DNA of 38,867 nt, taken from positions 1 through 38,867 of the forward strand of contig CANRNT010000021.1 of assembly GCA_947631995.1 (NCBI GenBank). The letters are read 5' to 3'. Shown here piece by piece: positions 1-7,837 of the stretch. Positions within the stretch are counted from its first letter, which is position 1, and the number at the start of each line of letters is the position of its first letter. The notes under the pieces are model-generated. The model did not search any database and was not told where the DNA came from. It saw nothing but the letters and a program-made list of their open reading frames with translations. Made by a program: the position numbers and the translations under genes. This DNA is from an uncultured Clostridia bacterium. Lineage in GTDB: Bacteria; Bacillota; Clostridia; Oscillospirales; Ruminococcaceae.

Positions 1-305
1 CCGCCCGAGGGCTGCTGACCGCCTGACGGATCGGTAGGTTCCGCGGCAGATGTTTCCTCTGCCTTTGCGGTAGTTGTAGTCTTACTGCTGTTCTTGGCAG
101 TTGTAGTAACCGACGGCGTTGTAGTCACAACAGCGGAGGAGTCCTCCGAGCTGTCAGATATGCTGTCGATATCTGACAAAGCGCTGTCCGAGGCAGCGGG
201 AGCGCTTGGTATATCGTCTTTTGAAGAGTTCAGCGCGAACGGAGCGGCTATTATACATATTGCCGCAACCGCCATGAGCGCCACCGAAAGTATCTTGTTG
301 TTCAA
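1..305 (-). CDS. Exported Thr-rich protein, 3' part outside the window
   Basis: About 101 codons of a minus-strand gene are visible and it runs off the left edge. I place the start at a TTG eight bases after a perfect AGGAGG; the ATG inside that spacer is followed two codons later by a stop, so it cannot be the start. The product begins with Asn-Asn-Lys and a hydrophobic stretch (about residues 5-25), a signal peptide or anchor. A low-complexity Ser/Asp segment and a Thr-rich linker follow, then the start of a Gly/Gln/Pro-rich stretch. It lies 41 bases behind the DnaJ-zinc-motif lipoprotein in the same direction, and that protein has a very similar Thr-rich/SGG linker, so the two are probably co-transcribed and may be paralogues. 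Function unknown. Confidence 0.6.
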   Translation of the reverse strand, partial: MNNKILSVALMAVAAICIIAAPFALNSSKDDIPSAPAASDSALSDIDSISDSSEDSSAVVTTTPSVTTTAKNSSKTTTTAKAEETSAAEPTDPSGGQQPSG

Positions 306-346
306 TTCATTGACCTCCTGATAAACCTTTCTATAAGATAATATCG

Positions 347-1279
347 TTATGTTTTCTTTCCTGTACCATTGCAAGCATAGCATTTTAGGTCGCCATGGCA
401 ATCAGGACATTTTCCGTCGCCATAGCAGTGTGTACAAGTGCCATACAAGCCGCCGTTATACATCGTTCCGCTGCCGCCGCACCATGTACATCTTCCCAAA
501 CCGTTGCAGGATTTACAGCTTCGTCTTCCCGTACCGTTGCAGTTGGGACATTTATTTGATGACGCAGCGCCTGAGAAAATAAGTCCTCCCGAAGCCGTCA
601 ATGCACCTGCGCCGCCGCATTTATTGCAATTGCCGTTACCGCCGCATTTTACGCATTTCCCGTCACCGTAACACGTTTTACAGTCTGCCCATTTGTTCGT
701 GACCGAGCCGTTAAAGACCAGATAACTTCCGCCTGACCCATTACAAACAACACAGTTCCCGTTTCCGCCGCACTCAACACATATTCCGCTTCCGCCGCAG
801 TCGGTGCAAGTCTTTGTCTCGACGGCGCCTGTGTTTCCGTCATCGCTGCCGCCTGCATTTGCGCCGACATTATCGGTGTTTCCTCCTACATTTTCGGCGA
901 CGTTTCCGCCCGAGTTCCCGTCGGCGCTGCCGCCCGAACTGCCGCCAATGCTTTCGTCGGTATTACCTGCTGCGCCATCGGTATTTCCGCCTGACGGCTT
1001 ATCGTCAGGCTTCTGAGTTTCCTTCTTCTCTTCCGTTGCAGCTTCCGTTTTCGCTGCGGTAGTTACCTCATTGCCGACGTCATCTTTATCCGTCGCAGTA
1101 ACAGATACCTTATTTGCGACCGTAGTGGTTTTGTTCTTTTTTGTAGTAGTGACCGAGACCGCGCTGTCATTAGTGTCACCCGACTGTGTGACCTCAGATC
1201 CGCTGTCCGCCGTGCTGCCGCAGGACGCCAATGCAAACGCCATTATCATGGCTGTTATTACCAATATGATCTTTTTCAT
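347..1279 (-). CDS. Lipoprotein with twelve DnaJ-type CxxCxGxG zinc motifs
   Basis: 310 residues. The N-terminus is a lipoprotein signal peptide with a lipobox ending LASC (Cys20). Residues about 40-155 are low-complexity: Thr/Lys-rich, then Gly/Asn/Ser-rich, as in a wall-spanning linker. The rest (about 156-310) is built from CxxCxGxG-like motifs, twelve in all, in four groups of three (for example CTDCGGSG, CKTCYGDG, CPNCNGTG, CTHCYGDG). In DnaJ four such motifs bind two zinc ions; no J domain is present here. A GGGAGG ribosome site precedes the ATG. It lies 21 bases behind the Nudix gene and 41 before the next exported protein. It probably sits outside the cytoplasmic membrane and binds metal or has redox-active cysteines; its role is unknown. 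Confidence 0.75.
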   Translation of the reverse strand: MKKIILVITAMIMAFALASCGSTADSGSEVTQSGDTNDSAVSVTTTKKNKTTTVANKVSVTATDKDDVGNEVTTAAKTEAATEEKKETQKPDDKPSGGNTDGAAGNTDESIGGSSGGSADGNSGGNVAENVGGNTDNVGANAGGSDDGNTGAVETKTCTDCGGSGICVECGGNGNCVVCNGSGGSYLVFNGSVTNKWADCKTCYGDGKCVKCGGNGNCNKCGGAGALTASGGLIFSGAASSNKCPNCNGTGRRSCKSCNGLGRCTWCGGSGTMYNGGLYGTCTHCYGDGKCPDCHGDLKCYACNGTGKKT

Positions 1280-1300
1280 CGCCGTTACCTCCCGATCTCG

Positions 1301-1705
1301 CTATATTATAAAATTCTTAGCCTTATTCACTATGCTTTTATCATTCTCGTAAGACAGCACGGAGCATATCCTGCCCAGCTCGACCCACCGTATATCAGCT
1401 ATCTCGTCCTCCTGCGGGACAAAATCCGTATTCCTAGCTTTTGCGATAAAATAAACGACTATCTTATTTGTATCCTTTTTCGGCGAATAAGAAATGATCT
1501 CCCTGAATGTAGGGTCTATCATGACGTCTATGCCTGTTTCTTCAAATATTTCCCTTTTAGCGGTCTCTATCTCGGTTTCATCGCCCTCAACGTGGCCTTT
1601 CGGGAACGACCAATGTCCGCTTCCGATATGCTTTATGAGAAGTATCTCGGTATTTCCGTGATATTTCCTGTACACGATAGCGCCGCAAGATTTTTCGTTC
1701 TGCAT
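1301..1705 (-). CDS. Nudix hydrolase
   Basis: 134 residues, a typical length for a single-domain Nudix enzyme. The Nudix box is complete: Gly-His-Val-Glu-Gly-Asp-Glu, then the REIFEETG core that binds Mg2+. The lead-in (SCGAIVYR, LLIKH, WSFPKGH) resembles the Ap4A hydrolase/MutT-like group that cleaves nucleoside diphosphates linked to another moiety, such as diadenosine polyphosphates. Substrate cannot be assigned from sequence. It is the first gene of a minus-strand unit with its own consensus promoter and a GAGG ribosome site. The association with the exported proteins downstream is probably only transcriptional. Confidence 0.88.
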   Translation of the reverse strand: MQNEKSCGAIVYRKYHGNTEILLIKHIGSGHWSFPKGHVEGDETEIETAKREIFEETGIDVMIDPTFREIISYSPKKDTNKIVVYFIAKARNTDFVPQEDEIADIRWVELGRICSVLSYENDKSIVNKAKNFII

Positions 1706-1748
1706 TATGATCTTTTCCTCTTACAAAGATTTAGCAATACCTAATACT

Positions 1749-1777
1749 ATTATAATATATTATTTCTCCGATGTCAA
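1749..1777 (-). promoter_or_regulatory. Consensus sigma-A promoter of the Nudix gene
   Basis: Read on the minus strand: TTGACA at 1777-1772, a 17-base spacer, TATAAT at 1754-1749. Both hexamers match consensus exactly. The start codon lies about 45 bases downstream. Confidence 0.85.
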
Positions 1778-1858
1778 CCATATAAAAGCGAGTGTTTGAC
1801 AGTAATATCTACAAAATATTTCATGATAGATATTCTGATGTTAATTTTTAGTTTGCTG

Positions 1859-1887
1859 TTGCAAAATCAAAGAAAATATGCTATACT
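1859..1887 (+). promoter_or_regulatory. Promoter of the carboxypeptidase-darA-holB-ricT unit
   Basis: TTGCAA at 1859-1864, a 17-base spacer, and TATACT at 1882-1887 preceded by TGC (extended -10). Transcription would begin near 1894, so translation must start downstream of that point. Confidence 0.7.
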
Positions 1888-1923
1888 AGTTTGTGTACGA
1901 CTAAAAAATTTGAGGTGTATGGA

Positions 1924-2856
1924 TTGGATAAAAATCTTAATAACGTTCACGAGGAAAGCAGCGGGAACGATATTGATCTTTTTACAAATTATTTTGATGA
2001 CGATAATAACGATAATTATGCCGACAACGGCGGCAGAAACAGCAGAGGAAACGGCGCTAAAAGACCGACGGGCAAGGTAAGGATAAGATGGTCGGCGGTA
2101 GCTATGCTTGCGCTGATAATAATTCTTTTTGTTCTGCTCATAGTTCTTATCATGATATTCAAGGACGAGATAACAAAAGAGGTGCACAAGAACGACAGCT
2201 CCGAGCAGGACGTCCCTGCGGTAGTTACTACCGCTCCGCCTGTTACTACCTCGGAAACGACGACCACCACTACGACCGAAAGCTCCGAGGTCGAGCCGAC
2301 ATCTCCTTTCCCTGTTGAGACCGACATTACCGTGATAGACGGCGTAACATACATAAACGGCATACTCATTGTGAACAAGACTTACTCCGTTCCCGAGAGC
2401 TTCGACCCTGGGGTAGACCCCGTTGCGGAGGCAAAGCTGCTTGAGATGTACGACGCCGCTGCCGACGACGGGCTGACGCTCTGGACGGCTTCGGGTTACA
2501 GGACTTACGATTACCAGCGCGAGCTGTATGAGGCTTACGCGGCTACCGACGGATACGACGCGGCTGACACCTATTCGGCGCGTCCGGGACATTCGGAGCA
2601 TGAAACGGGTCTTACGTTCGACGTCAACGACCCTACCAGCGCATTTGACGACACTCCCGAGGCTCAATGGCTGAAAGAGCATTGCGCCGAGTACGGCTTT
2701 ATAATAAGATATCCCAAGGGCAAAGAGGACATAACGGGATTTATGTACGAATCATGGCACGTTCGCTATGTCGGGGAGGAAATAGCCAAGGTCATTATGG
2801 AAAACGATATATGTCTTGAGGAGTATTTCGGAATAACCTCCGAATACCCCGACTGA
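1924..2856 (+). CDS. Membrane-anchored D-Ala-D-Ala carboxypeptidase (VanY family)
   Basis: I start at TTG 1924, six bases after GAGGTG and downstream of the predicted transcription start; an in-frame TTG at 1891 would lie before the mRNA begins. About 310 residues: an acidic Asn/Asp-rich cytoplasmic N-terminus, one membrane segment (about residues 58-80), a Thr/Ser-rich linker, then a peptidase M15B/VanY catalytic domain. Visible motifs are SGYRTYDYQ, the zinc motif SEHETGLTFD (pattern SxHxxGxxxD) and WHVR near the end. The family removes the terminal D-Ala from peptidoglycan stem peptides outside the cell. It is probably a cell-wall maintenance enzyme rather than a resistance gene, since no van genes lie nearby. 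It is 27 bases upstream of darA. Confidence 0.87.
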   Translation: MDKNLNNVHEESSGNDIDLFTNYFDDDNNDNYADNGGRNSRGNGAKRPTGKVRIRWSAVAMLALIIILFVLLIVLIMIFKDEITKEVHKNDSSEQDVPAVVTTAPPVTTSETTTTTTTESSEVEPTSPFPVETDITVIDGVTYINGILIVNKTYSVPESFDPGVDPVAEAKLLEMYDAAADDGLTLWTASGYRTYDYQRELYEAYAATDGYDAADTYSARPGHSEHETGLTFDVNDPTSAFDDTPEAQWLKEHCAEYGFIIRYPKGKEDITGFMYESWHVRYVGEEIAKVIMENDICLEEYFGITSEYPD

Positions 2857-2883
2857 CGATAAAACGAAAAGGAGAGCAGTATT

Positions 2884-3207
2884 ATGAAACTGATTTTTGC
2901 TATCGTTAACAGCGACGACAGTCACAGCGTTTCATCGGCGATCACAAAGGCGGGCTTCCGCGCTACAAAGCTTGCTTCTTCGGGAGGTTTTCTCTCAACG
3001 GGCAACACCACTTTCATGATAGCCTGCGAGGACGGCAAGGTGGACGAGGTCGTTGAAGTCATAAGGACACATTCTCGCAAGCGCAAGCAGGTCGTTTCCT
3101 CCGAAATGGCTGCTTCGATATCTGACAGCACCATGTTCCCCGTTGAGGTATCGGTAGGCGGCGCGACTATATTCATAGTTCCTATTGAGAGGATAGAGAG
3201 AGTATAA
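2884..3207 (+). CDS. darA: Cyclic-di-AMP receptor, PII-like (DarA/PstA)
   Basis: 107 residues, the normal family length. The sequence opens MKLIFAIVNSDD and continues through the ATKLASSGGFL/GNTTFMIACED stretch typical of the DarA (YaaQ) family. Members form PII-like trimers that bind c-di-AMP between subunits; the downstream partner is not well established. An AAAGGAGAG ribosome site precedes the ATG. The next gene, holB, starts 5 bases after the stop. In Bacillus subtilis the homologue (yaaQ) is also beside holB and yaaT, which supports the call. Confidence 0.92.
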   Translation: MKLIFAIVNSDDSHSVSSAITKAGFRATKLASSGGFLSTGNTTFMIACEDGKVDEVVEVIRTHSRKRKQVVSSEMAASISDSTMFPVEVSVGGATIFIVPIERIERV

Positions 3208-3212
3208 AAGCA

Positions 3213-4193
3213 ATGGAGATCATAGGCAACGAAAACGCTCTTGCGGCTGTTGACGCTCTGCTTTCAAGCGGCAGGACGCCGCACAGCATAGTCATATACG
3301 GCGAGAAAGGTTTGGGCAAAAGATCTCTGGCGAAATACATAGCAGCGCGTATGCTTTGCAAAAGCGCGGCGGCTTCTCCGTGCGGCATATGCAGGAGCTG
3401 CGTTATGCTTGCGGGAGGAGGTCACCCGGACTTTATTCAGGTACAGCCGTCGCTGAAGAGCGGCGCTTACAAGCTGGACGAGGATCTGCGCTTTGTTGCA
3501 GCGGACGCTGTTACGGCGCCAAACGAGAGCAGCGTGAAGATTTATCTCATAGCGGATATGGACAAGACCCCCGTCGGCTCGCAGAACGCTCTTTTAAAGC
3601 TCATTGAAGAGCCGCCGGATCATGTAGTGATAATACTTACGGCTTCGTCCAAAGAGTACTTTCTGCCGACAATACTGTCAAGGGTGATAGCGATAGGTAT
3701 GTCGCCCGTTACAGCGGAGCAATGCGCAGAGTATCTGAAAAAGCACAGCTCCCACAGCTCGGAGGAGATAGCAGAAGCCGTTAGCGCTATGGGCGGAAAT
3801 ATAGGTATGTGCCTTGAATATTTGGAAAGCAAGGGTCTGCGCGCTGCGGCTGAAACGGCTCGCCTTGCCGCAAAAGCGACTGCCGACAGAAACGAGTATG
3901 AGCTGATGAAAGCTCTTTCCGTCTGCGACAAGGACAGAGAGCTTACCGTATCTATGCTGAAGCTGCTGCAAAATATTTTCAGGGACGCATATCTTGCGGC
4001 TTTGGGCTGCACCATAGAAAACTGCGGCTGCTGCGCCGAGGCTTCGGAAAAAATGGCTGCTTCGCTGTCTGTATCAAAGCTGGGCGAGCTTTGCTCGCTT
4101 TCTGAAAAATACATATTCCGCATAAACGCGAACGCAGGCTTACAGCTATGCCTTTGTTCGCTTTGTGCCGACATAAAAAACATTACGGGCTGA
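3213..4193 (+). CDS. holB: DNA polymerase III delta' subunit
   Basis: 326 residues. It is the delta' subunit of the clamp loader, which opens and loads the beta clamp at primer-template junctions. Visible features: a P-loop region GEKGLGKRSL (about residues 30-39); four cysteines of the zinc module (Cys49, Cys57, Cys60, Cys63); and LLKLIEEPP followed by an ILTAS strand, typical of delta'/gamma AAA+ domains. The C-terminal third is alpha-helical, as expected for the collar domain. The ribosome site is poor and the gap to darA is 5 bases, so translation is likely coupled. Confidence 0.92.
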   Translation: MEIIGNENALAAVDALLSSGRTPHSIVIYGEKGLGKRSLAKYIAARMLCKSAAASPCGICRSCVMLAGGGHPDFIQVQPSLKSGAYKLDEDLRFVAADAVTAPNESSVKIYLIADMDKTPVGSQNALLKLIEEPPDHVVIILTASSKEYFLPTILSRVIAIGMSPVTAEQCAEYLKKHSSHSSEEIAEAVSAMGGNIGMCLEYLESKGLRAAAETARLAAKATADRNEYELMKALSVCDKDRELTVSMLKLLQNIFRDAYLAALGCTIENCGCCAEASEKMAASLSVSKLGELCSLSEKYIFRINANAGLQLCLCSLCADIKNITG

Positions 4194-4229
4194 GTATGCC
4201 TATCGTTACATATTTACTGGGAAAGGAAA

Positions 4230-5096
4230 GTGAAAGGCTTGACGGAGATCATCGGAGTACGATTTAAAAGCGTCGGAAAGGTATATTATTTTTCACCCGA
4301 CGGCAAAAAGATAAACACAGGCGACAAGGTGATAGTCGAAACGGCAAGGGGCGTAGAGTGCGGAGATGTTGTTCTCGGTCCGCGGGAATTGGAGGACAGC
4401 AGCATTGTAGCTCCGCTGAAGCCCGTTATGCGCGTTGCAACGGAGCAGGACTTAAAGACCGTTGAGAACAACCGCAAAAAAGAAGAGGACGCCTTTAAGA
4501 TATGCGAGGAAAAGATCGCAAAGCACGGTCTTAAAATGAAGCTGGTAGACGTTGAATGCACATTTGACAACAACAAGCTGCTGTTCTACTTTACGGCTGA
4601 AAACAGGGTGGATTTCCGCGAGCTGGTAAAAGACTTGGCTTCGGTGTTCCGCACGAGGATAGAGCTGCGTCAGATAGGCGTGCGCGACGAGGCTAAAATG
4701 CTGGGCGGAATAGGCGTATGCGGTCAGCCGTACTGCTGCTCCCGTTTTCTGGGAGAGTTCCAGCCCGTTTCGATAAAGATGGCAAAAGAGCAGGGCTTAT
4801 CCCTGAACCCGACAAAGATATCGGGCGCGTGCGGCAGGCTGATGTGCTGCCTGAAATACGAGCAGGACAGCTACACCGAGCTTCTGCGCAGCACCCCTAA
4901 GGTAGGAGCTATCGTTCTTGCCGCGGACGGCAAGGGTACTGTCGAGGAGGTCAATCTGCTTACGGGCAAGCTGCGCGTCCGCTTGGAGAGCGACGCGGTA
5001 ATTACCGTCGATAAGAACGACGTTCAGGTCATTAAGGATAGCGTGATCAGGGTCAATAAGGACGAACTGAATGCCCTGAAAAATTTAGAGGAATAA
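4230..5096 (+). CDS. ricT: PSP1-domain protein RicT (YaaT)
   Basis: 288 residues, starting with GTG behind GGAAAGGA. The PSP1 core is clear: VRDEAKMLGGIG, CGQPYCC, then GACGRLMCCLKYE with its conserved cysteines. In Bacillus this protein, with RicA and RicF, forms a complex carrying iron-sulfur clusters that assists mRNA maturation by RNase Y and affects competence, sporulation and biofilm formation. The family name is certain; that role is inferred from homologues. Its position directly after holB matches the Bacillus yaaQ-yaaR-holB-yaaT order. No clear intrinsic terminator follows; the downstream 800 bases hold hairpin repeats. Confidence 0.92.
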   Translation: MKGLTEIIGVRFKSVGKVYYFSPDGKKINTGDKVIVETARGVECGDVVLGPRELEDSSIVAPLKPVMRVATEQDLKTVENNRKKEEDAFKICEEKIAKHGLKMKLVDVECTFDNNKLLFYFTAENRVDFRELVKDLASVFRTRIELRQIGVRDEAKMLGGIGVCGQPYCCSRFLGEFQPVSIKMAKEQGLSLNPTKISGACGRLMCCLKYEQDSYTELLRSTPKVGAIVLAADGKGTVEEVNLLTGKLRVRLESDAVITVDKNDVQVIKDSVIRVNKDELNALKNLEE

Positions 5097-5873
5097 CAAA
5101 TCATAATTTGGCGAAGAAACATTCTGCACTACTTACCTATCTTGTTGGAGCACAAAACCAATGTTTTTAATCTGTCTTTCCGTTCTTGCGAAATGAAGCC
5201 TAGAATGAAGAGGTCGCGAACTGCTTTCACGGCTCAGCGCGTGGATGAGGGTCTGGTACAGCGTTCGCAAGCGACCGCCCAAGGGGAGCGCTAGGAAAAG
5301 GGGGCAAGTTTCGCAAGAAACTTGTGGCGGCTGCTTGCAGACGCTATAAAGCAGCGCGCCCTACCAGTCATATTTACCCCCTAAGTCCTCTATGGCACAC
5401 TTCACTTCGTGAAGTGCAGAAGAATTGGGCAAAGCCCAATTCTTTACGCGACTGCTTGCAGTCGCTGCCCCTCGCAGGAAATGCGCGAATGAAATATTAC
5501 TTTGCTTTATAAGATTTTTTCACTTTGTTTGGCGTTCCAGAATGGAACGCGGAAAGAGAGCGTTGCACTACAACAAGGGGAGGCTCTCTCTTGCAGAGCC
5601 TCCCCTCTTAGAAAACAGTTCACCGAACTGTTTTCTAATTCACCCCTTGCGGAGCGCACGCTGTGCCTTTGTGGGGCGCTGCCCCACGCCCCGCGACCCT
5701 TTTGAAAAAGGGTCAATCGAAAACTTTCAGTTTCTTGACAAGTTTTTATAATACGCACGAAAGTTGAAGTTACCACTTCTTGTCTCTTGCCTCTATCTAA
5801 ACCGCAAAAATAATAAGCCGCCGCAAAGCCTTAAAAGCCATTTCTAACTCCTAACCTCTAACATCTTACATCT
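5097..5873. other. Gene-free region of hairpins after ricT
   Basis: No credible gene. The open frames here run across perfect inverted repeats and have no ribosome sites. Besides the repeat copy at 5531-5743 there is a run of short-loop hairpins: AAGTTTC-gcaa-GAAACTT near 5308, CACTTCAC-ttc-GTGAAGTG near 5398, AGAATTGGGC-aaa-GCCCAATTCT near 5420 and GCGACTGC-tt-GCAGTCGC near 5449. The style matches the modular hairpins at 23.5 kb. Confidence 0.7.
5531..5743 (-). repeat. Modular hairpin repeat, copy A
   Basis: Reverse-oriented copy of the family also seen at 23504, 28868 and 29237. In plus coordinates the modules are: GCGTTCC hairpin (5532-5550), GC-rich hairpin (5577-5605), AT-rich hairpin (5608-5638), GTGGGGCGCTGCCCCAC (5671-5687) and GACCCTTTT hairpin (5695-5714). 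It ends in the conserved AGTTTCTTGACAAG. Stem sequences differ from the other copies but remain complementary. Confidence 0.85.
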
Positions 5874-5901
5874 AAAAAGCACCCCTTGCGGAGTGCTTTT
5901 T
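5874..5901 (-). terminator. Terminator after the ABC exporter operon
   Basis: AAAAAGCAC...GTGCTTTTT hairpin directly after the stop of the second exporter gene. It has A/T runs on both sides, so it could work in both directions. Confidence 0.75.
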
Positions 5902-5905
5902 CTTT

Positions 5906-7837
5906 TTATTCCAGCTCGAATGCGCCGGTATAGAGCTGATAGTAAGTACCCTTTTCGGCGATAAGCTTATCGTGCGAGCCGCGCTCTATGATACGGCCGT
6001 GGTCAAGCACCATGATAACATCGGAGTTCTTGACCGTTGACAGCCTGTGCGCTATGACGAACACCGTTCTGCCCCTCATCAGCGCGTCCATACCCTTCTG
6101 CACGATAGCCTCGGTACGGGTATCTATCGAGGACGTCGCCTCATCGAGTATCATAACGGGCGGATCTGCAACTGCCGCACGCGCTATCGCGATAAGCTGT
6201 CTCTGACCCTGCGACAGGTTAGAACCGTTGTTCGCAAGCTCTGTATCGTACCCCATCGGCAGGCGCATTATAAATCCGTGCGCGCCCGCAAGCCTTGCCG
6301 CCTGCTTACATTCCTCATCGGTGGCGTCAAGTCTGCCGTAGCGGATATTCTCCATGACCGTGCCTGTGAACAGGTTAGTTTCCTGCAGCACTATTCCCAG
6401 CGACTTTCTCAGGTCGCTCTTGCGTATCTTGTTGATGTTTATGCCGTCGTAGCGTATCTTGCCGTCGGCGATGTCGTAAAAGCGGTTTATAAGGTTGGTA
6501 ATGGTCGTTTTGCCTGCGCCAGTCGCGCCTACGAACGCCACCTTCTGACCCGGCTTCGCGTACACGGTAACATCATGAAGCACTTCCTTGTCGGGCTCGT
6601 AGCCGAAGTCAACGCCGTCCAGCGTAACGTCGCCCTCAAGGAGCGTATACGTTACCGAACCGTCCGCGGTATGGGGGTGCTTCCAAGCCCACTGATGAGT
6701 TCTTTCCGCGGTCTCTGTGATAGTACCGTCGGCAGCGACTTTAGCGTTGACGAGCGTAACATAGCCGTTGTCCTCCTCGGGCTTTTCGTCTATCAGAGCG
6801 AAAACTCTTTCAGCGCCTGCCGCGCCCATTACAATGGCGTTTATCTGCTGCGATACCTGATTTATATTTCCCGTGAACTGCTTTGTCATCGACAAAAACG
6901 GTATTATAATGTCAATGCTGAACGCCAGTCCCGATATTGACAGGTTGCTCATTCCCGATATAAGGAACAAACCGCCCACCACGGCTATAATTACATACAT
7001 AATGTTGCCGAGGTTCATAATTATTGGACCCAGAGAGTTTGCGAACGCGTGAGCTTTATACATATTCTCGCACAGCTCGTCGTTAACGGCGTCGAAGTCC
7101 TTCTGGCTCTGCTCCTCGTGGCAGAATACCTTAACGACCTTCTGACCGTTCATTATCTCCTGAATGAAGCCCTCCGTCTTGCCGACAGAACGCTGCTGGC
7201 TGATAAAGTACTTCGCCGAGCCTTTTCCTATGACTGACGAAACAAACGTCATCAGCAGCACGCCTGCCATGAGCACGAGCGTCAGCCATATGCTGTAATA
7301 TATCATTATGAAGAATACCGTAACTACTATAACGCACGCCTGCAAAAGAGACGGCAGCGACTGCGATATCAACTGACGAAGAGTATCTATATCGTTGGTA
7401 TAGTAGCTCATTATGTCGCCGTGCTTATGGGTATCGAAGTATCTTATCGGCAGGTCTTGCATATCGTCGAACATATAACATCTCAGCTTGCTAAGATACC
7501 CCTGCGTCATGTACGCCATTATCTGCGACCATGCTGTTATCGCTATTATGGACAGCACATACATACCTATCAGAAGCAGTATTTTGGGTATGATGTCCTC
7601 TTTAGCGCCTGCCCAGTTGCCCGTATCTCTCCATTTTTCTATATCTGCAATTACCTTTTGCAAAAAGAACGCAGGTATAGCGGAAGCGACCGCCGAGAAG
7701 ATTATACAGCCTATCGTTATCGGCACAAGCACGGGATAGAATTTGAACAGCATTTTTATCGCCCGTCCGAGGGTCTTGAAAATGCTCACCTGCGGTCTGC
7801 CGCCTTTCATATTTCTTGGCATTCTAGGCATTTTCAT
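5906..7837 (-). CDS. ABC exporter subunit with consensus ATPase site
   Basis: I use the ATG at 7837 behind GAGAGGGG (about 643 residues). A longer in-frame extension upstream overlaps the preceding gene and lacks a ribosome site. The first 14 bases overlap the upstream exporter gene. Domain order is a short basic N-terminus, a six-helix exporter membrane domain, then a nucleotide-binding domain with Walker A GATGAGKTT, signature LSQGQ, Walker B VMILDEATS and switch AHRLSTV. The catalytic Glu and His are intact. About 40 extra residues between membrane and ATPase domains (VNAKVAADGTITETAERTHQ) are not typical. It pairs with the next subunit as a heterodimeric exporter, probably of drugs, peptides or lipids; substrate unknown. 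Confidence 0.9.
   Translation of the reverse strand: MKMPRMPRNMKGGRPQVSIFKTLGRAIKMLFKFYPVLVPITIGCIIFSAVASAIPAFFLQKVIADIEKWRDTGNWAGAKEDIIPKILLLIGMYVLSIIAITAWSQIMAYMTQGYLSKLRCYMFDDMQDLPIRYFDTHKHGDIMSYYTNDIDTLRQLISQSLPSLLQACVIVVTVFFIMIYYSIWLTLVLMAGVLLMTFVSSVIGKGSAKYFISQQRSVGKTEGFIQEIMNGQKVVKVFCHEEQSQKDFDAVNDELCENMYKAHAFANSLGPIIMNLGNIMYVIIAVVGGLFLISGMSNLSISGLAFSIDIIIPFLSMTKQFTGNINQVSQQINAIVMGAAGAERVFALIDEKPEEDNGYVTLVNAKVAADGTITETAERTHQWAWKHPHTADGSVTYTLLEGDVTLDGVDFGYEPDKEVLHDVTVYAKPGQKVAFVGATGAGKTTITNLINRFYDIADGKIRYDGININKIRKSDLRKSLGIVLQETNLFTGTVMENIRYGRLDATDEECKQAARLAGAHGFIMRLPMGYDTELANNGSNLSQGQRQLIAIARAAVADPPVMILDEATSSIDTRTEAIVQKGMDALMRGRTVFVIAHRLSTVKNSDVIMVLDHGRIIERGSHDKLIAEKGTYYQLYTGAFELE

Noticed and set aside
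1796-1824. TTGACA at 1796 as carboxypeptidase promoter
   Set aside because: No acceptable -10 box 16-18 bases downstream; the 1859-1887 pair is better.
1867-2682. 271-codon frame opposite the carboxypeptidase gene
   Set aside because: Antisense to clear VanY motifs, Arg/Val-rich low-information product, no promoter.
5324-5776. Several 62-108 codon frames in the gap after ricT
   Set aside because: They read through perfect inverted repeats on both strands; the open frames result from the palindromes.
6047-6940. 297-codon open frame opposite the ABC exporter gene
   Set aside because: Antisense shadow of a strongly recognisable ATPase/membrane gene.
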